A DNA stretch of 6,199 nucleotides, taken from Methanobrevibacter sp. (lineage in GTDB: Archaea > Methanobacteriota > Methanobacteria > Methanobacteriales > Methanobacteriaceae). Within the stretch, counting starts at the first letter, position 1. Every line of letters begins with the position of its first letter. The notes under the pieces were generated by a model. That model was not told the DNA's origin. It worked only from the letters and a program-made list of their open reading frames with translations, and searched no databases. The stretch is taken from NCBI GenBank assembly GCA_017652345.1, contig JAGCBE010000526.1:1-6199 (forward strand), in the 5' to 3' direction. Position numbers and translations under genes: made by a program. This document shows positions 5,823 to 6,199 of this stretch, piece after piece.

Positions 5823-5828
5823 ATTATA
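5823..5828 (-). promoter_or_regulatory. Isolated TATAAT (-10-like) just before the terminal protein gene
   Basis: On the minus strand TATAAT is a perfect -10 hexamer, but it ends only 3 nt before the ribosome binding site GGAGG (5819-5815). A transcript starting 7 nt further on would lose part of that site, and no TTGACA-like element lies 16-18 nt upstream. It is therefore weak evidence of a promoter. Confidence 0.2.
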
Positions 5829-5841
5829 ATTTTATCACAGT

Positions 5842-5876
5842 AATATTTAATATTAAATATTTGATATTAAATATCA
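5842..5876. repeat. AT-rich tandem palindromes, right copy of the TATTAAATAT pair
   Basis: Positions 5842-5861 form a perfect 20-bp palindrome, AATATTTAATATTAAATATT. Next to it, 5862-5868 and 5870-5876 form TGATATT/AATATCA around a single A. The 10-mer TATTAAATAT is at 5851-5860 and 5865-5874, 14 bp apart, as in the copy near 2962. Lying 36 nt upstream of the terminal protein start, it could be an operator, or the easily melted part of a promoter or origin. Confidence 0.72.
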
Positions 5877-5899
5877 GTTGTTTTTATTGGATCTGATAA

Positions 5900-5917
5900 T
5901 TATCCACATTTTCCACA
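5900..5917 (+). promoter_or_regulatory. Two abutting DnaA-box-like 9-mers
   Basis: TTATCCACA at 5900-5908 is the perfect bacterial DnaA-box consensus, and TTTTCCACA at 5909-5917 follows directly with one mismatch. Both face the same way. A protein-primed genome does not need DnaA to start, so this could be a host-DnaA transcriptional control site, a mimic, or chance in AT-rich DNA. Confidence 0.45.
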
Positions 5918-5925
5918 ATTTTTAC

Positions 5926-5950
5926 CGCAATTCCGATTATCGCAATCCCG
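5926..5950. repeat. Short direct repeat CGCAATnCCG, 15-bp period
   Basis: CGCAATTCCG (5926-5935) and CGCAATCCCG (5941-5950) match at 9 of 10 positions with a 15-bp period. They sit just right of the DnaA-box pair. Function unknown; possibly a protein-binding pair. Confidence 0.4.
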
Positions 5951-6008
5951 TTAATCTTTTTTCCGTTTATTTCTGTTCGTTTCTACGTGTGTCGGATCTG
6001 TGCCCGGC

Positions 6009-6024
6009 TGTGCCACGTGAAACG
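6009..6024 (+). promoter_or_regulatory. parS-like (ParB/Spo0J-type) site
   Basis: TGTGCCACGTGAAACG differs from the Bacillus subtilis parS consensus TGTTNCACGTGAAACA at two positions (4 and 16) and keeps the CACGTGAAAC core. No parA or parB gene is in the window, so any binding would be by the host protein. Prediction by sequence match only. Confidence 0.4.
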
Positions 6025-6039
6025 CTATCGTGAAACGCT
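6016..6039 (+). repeat. Direct repeat CGTGAAACGCT x2, 13-bp period
   Basis: CGTGAAACGCT is at 6016-6026 and again at 6029-6039. The first copy is the right half of the parS-like site, so the second would be a repeated half-site. Confidence 0.6.
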
Positions 6040-6091
6040 GATGAATACTGATGTTTCATAGCTTCAGTGTTTTGTCAAGTCGATTTTATGC

Positions 6092-6113
6092 TCAGTTAGC
6101 CGTCACTAACTGA
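6092..6113. repeat. Perfect inverted repeat, 8-bp arms, 6-nt loop
   Basis: TCAGTTAG (6092-6099) and CTAACTGA (6106-6113) pair perfectly around CCGTCA. It runs straight into the TGACACGCGTGTCA palindrome, sharing TGA, so the two hairpins are partly exclusive. On the leftward transcript from the candidate promoter at 6159-6130 both would lie in the first part of the leader. Confidence 0.7.
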
Positions 6114-6130
6114 CACGCGTGTCATTTTTA
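6111..6130 (+). terminator. Palindrome TGACACGCGTGTCA followed by a T-run (terminator- or operator-like)
   Basis: Positions 6111-6124 are a perfect 14-bp palindrome. Read rightward it is followed by TTTTTA, giving a short stem (5 bp, CGCG loop) plus T-run, as in a weak intrinsic terminator for transcription toward the right. No rightward gene ends here in the window, so an operator overlapping the start of the leftward transcript is at least as likely. Confidence 0.4.
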
Positions 6131-6159
6131 TTATCGAAATACCGTGAATTGTCTGACAA
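6130..6159 (-). promoter_or_regulatory. Candidate sigma-A-type promoter for the leftward early operon
   Basis: On the minus strand TTGTCA (6159-6154) and GATAAT (6135-6130) each match 5 of 6 consensus bases and are separated by 18 nt. Transcription would start near 6123, giving a leader of roughly 315 nt before the terminal protein gene. The -35 lies inside the AATTGTCTGACAATT inverted repeat, and the start site lies in the TGACACGCGTGTCA palindrome, both good places for repression. Confidence 0.4.
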
Positions 6160-6193
6160 TTTGGGGAAAAGTGTGACAATTGTCTGTCAATTT
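6147..6193. repeat. Operator-like repeats AATTGTCTGwCAATTT x2, 31 bp apart
   Basis: AATTGTCTGACAATTT (6147-6162) and AATTGTCTGTCAATTT (6178-6193) differ at one base. The first contains a perfect inverted repeat, AATTGTC-T-GACAATT (6147-6161). A further perfect palindrome, GACAATTGTC, is at 6175-6184 and overlaps the second copy. The 31-bp spacing is about three helical turns, so bound dimers would sit on the same face. Likely targets of a phage or host regulator. Confidence 0.65.
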
Positions 6194-6199
6194 AATCCC

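Larger units (their letters stand above)
5807..6199. other. Gene-free control region upstream of the early operon
   Basis: These 393 nt have no credible gene: the longest ATG frame seen is about 20 codons (6051-6113, plus) without a ribosome binding site. The left part (5821-5880) is nearly pure A+T; the right part is more balanced. It carries AT-rich palindromes, a DnaA-box-like pair, a parS-like site, three groups of inverted repeats and a candidate leftward promoter, each listed separately. The most economical view is a regulatory region for the leftward operon, perhaps divergent to genes beyond the window. No packaging RNA was recognised here, though structured RNA is not excluded. Confidence 0.7.

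Noticed and set aside
6072..6100. Perfect TTGACA on the minus strand (within CGACTTGACAAAAC) as a promoter
   Set aside because: No -10-like hexamer is found at 16-18 nt; the nearest, TATGAA, is only 12 nt away.
1..6199. Inverted terminal repeats expected at the ends of a protein-primed genome
   Set aside because: The first bases and the reverse complement of the last bases do not match, so the window ends are not shown to be genome ends.
5881..6199. A phi29-like packaging RNA
   Set aside because: The region has hairpins but no arrangement I can match to known packaging RNAs, and these are poorly conserved in sequence. Not enough to call.
1..6199. tRNA genes, CRISPR arrays, insertion sequences or integrase attachment sites
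   Set aside because: No cloverleaf-like sequence, regularly spaced repeats, transposase or integrase was seen.

Overview
The window looks like the early (replication) arm of a small, linear, protein-primed tailed phage of the phi29 type (the broad Salasmaviridae/Guelinviridae/Rountreeviridae group). Three genes carry this: a family-B DNA polymerase with the motif set of protein-primed enzymes, a 229-residue helical protein directly upstream that is the likely terminal protein, and a phi29 gp16-type genome-packaging ATPase. The DNA is AT-rich, genes use strong GGAGG ribosome binding sites and the standard bacterial code, which suggests a low-GC Gram-positive (Firmicutes) host. No host gene is visible. 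The window could be an internal piece of a phage genome of roughly 15-25 kb; no terminal inverted repeat is seen at its two ends.

All well-supported genes lie on the minus strand and read right to left: terminal protein (5806-5117), DNA polymerase (5101-2978), eight small genes packed end to end (2933-1476), a 117-residue conserved-looking protein (1422-1069), and the packaging ATPase (1068-91). Neighbouring genes mostly overlap by 1-26 nt or abut, with ribosome binding sites inside the previous gene, so the block is probably one or a few polycistronic transcripts with coupled translation. Five of the small genes are shorter than 60 codons. A further gene may start at 48 and run off the left edge.

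The right 393 nt (5807-6199) hold no gene but are dense in symmetric elements: AT-rich tandem palindromes, two abutting DnaA-box-like 9-mers, a ParB parS-like site, several perfect inverted repeats, and a candidate leftward promoter whose -35 lies inside a repeated AATTGTC operator-like sequence. This looks like the control region of the early operon.

The strongest oddities are: (1) a 74-residue single-pass membrane protein (1643-1867) whose tail carries B-family polymerase motif B (KxxxNSxYG) and motif C (YxDTDS) only 13 residues apart, with the TPR2-region spacer absent; (2) an AT-rich operator-like motif, TATTAAATAT, present as a pair with identical 14-bp spacing at two sites, one before the terminal protein gene and one at the end of the polymerase gene; (3) a parS-like site in a phage control region; (4) about three-fold excess of GATC. 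Functions of most small genes cannot be assigned.
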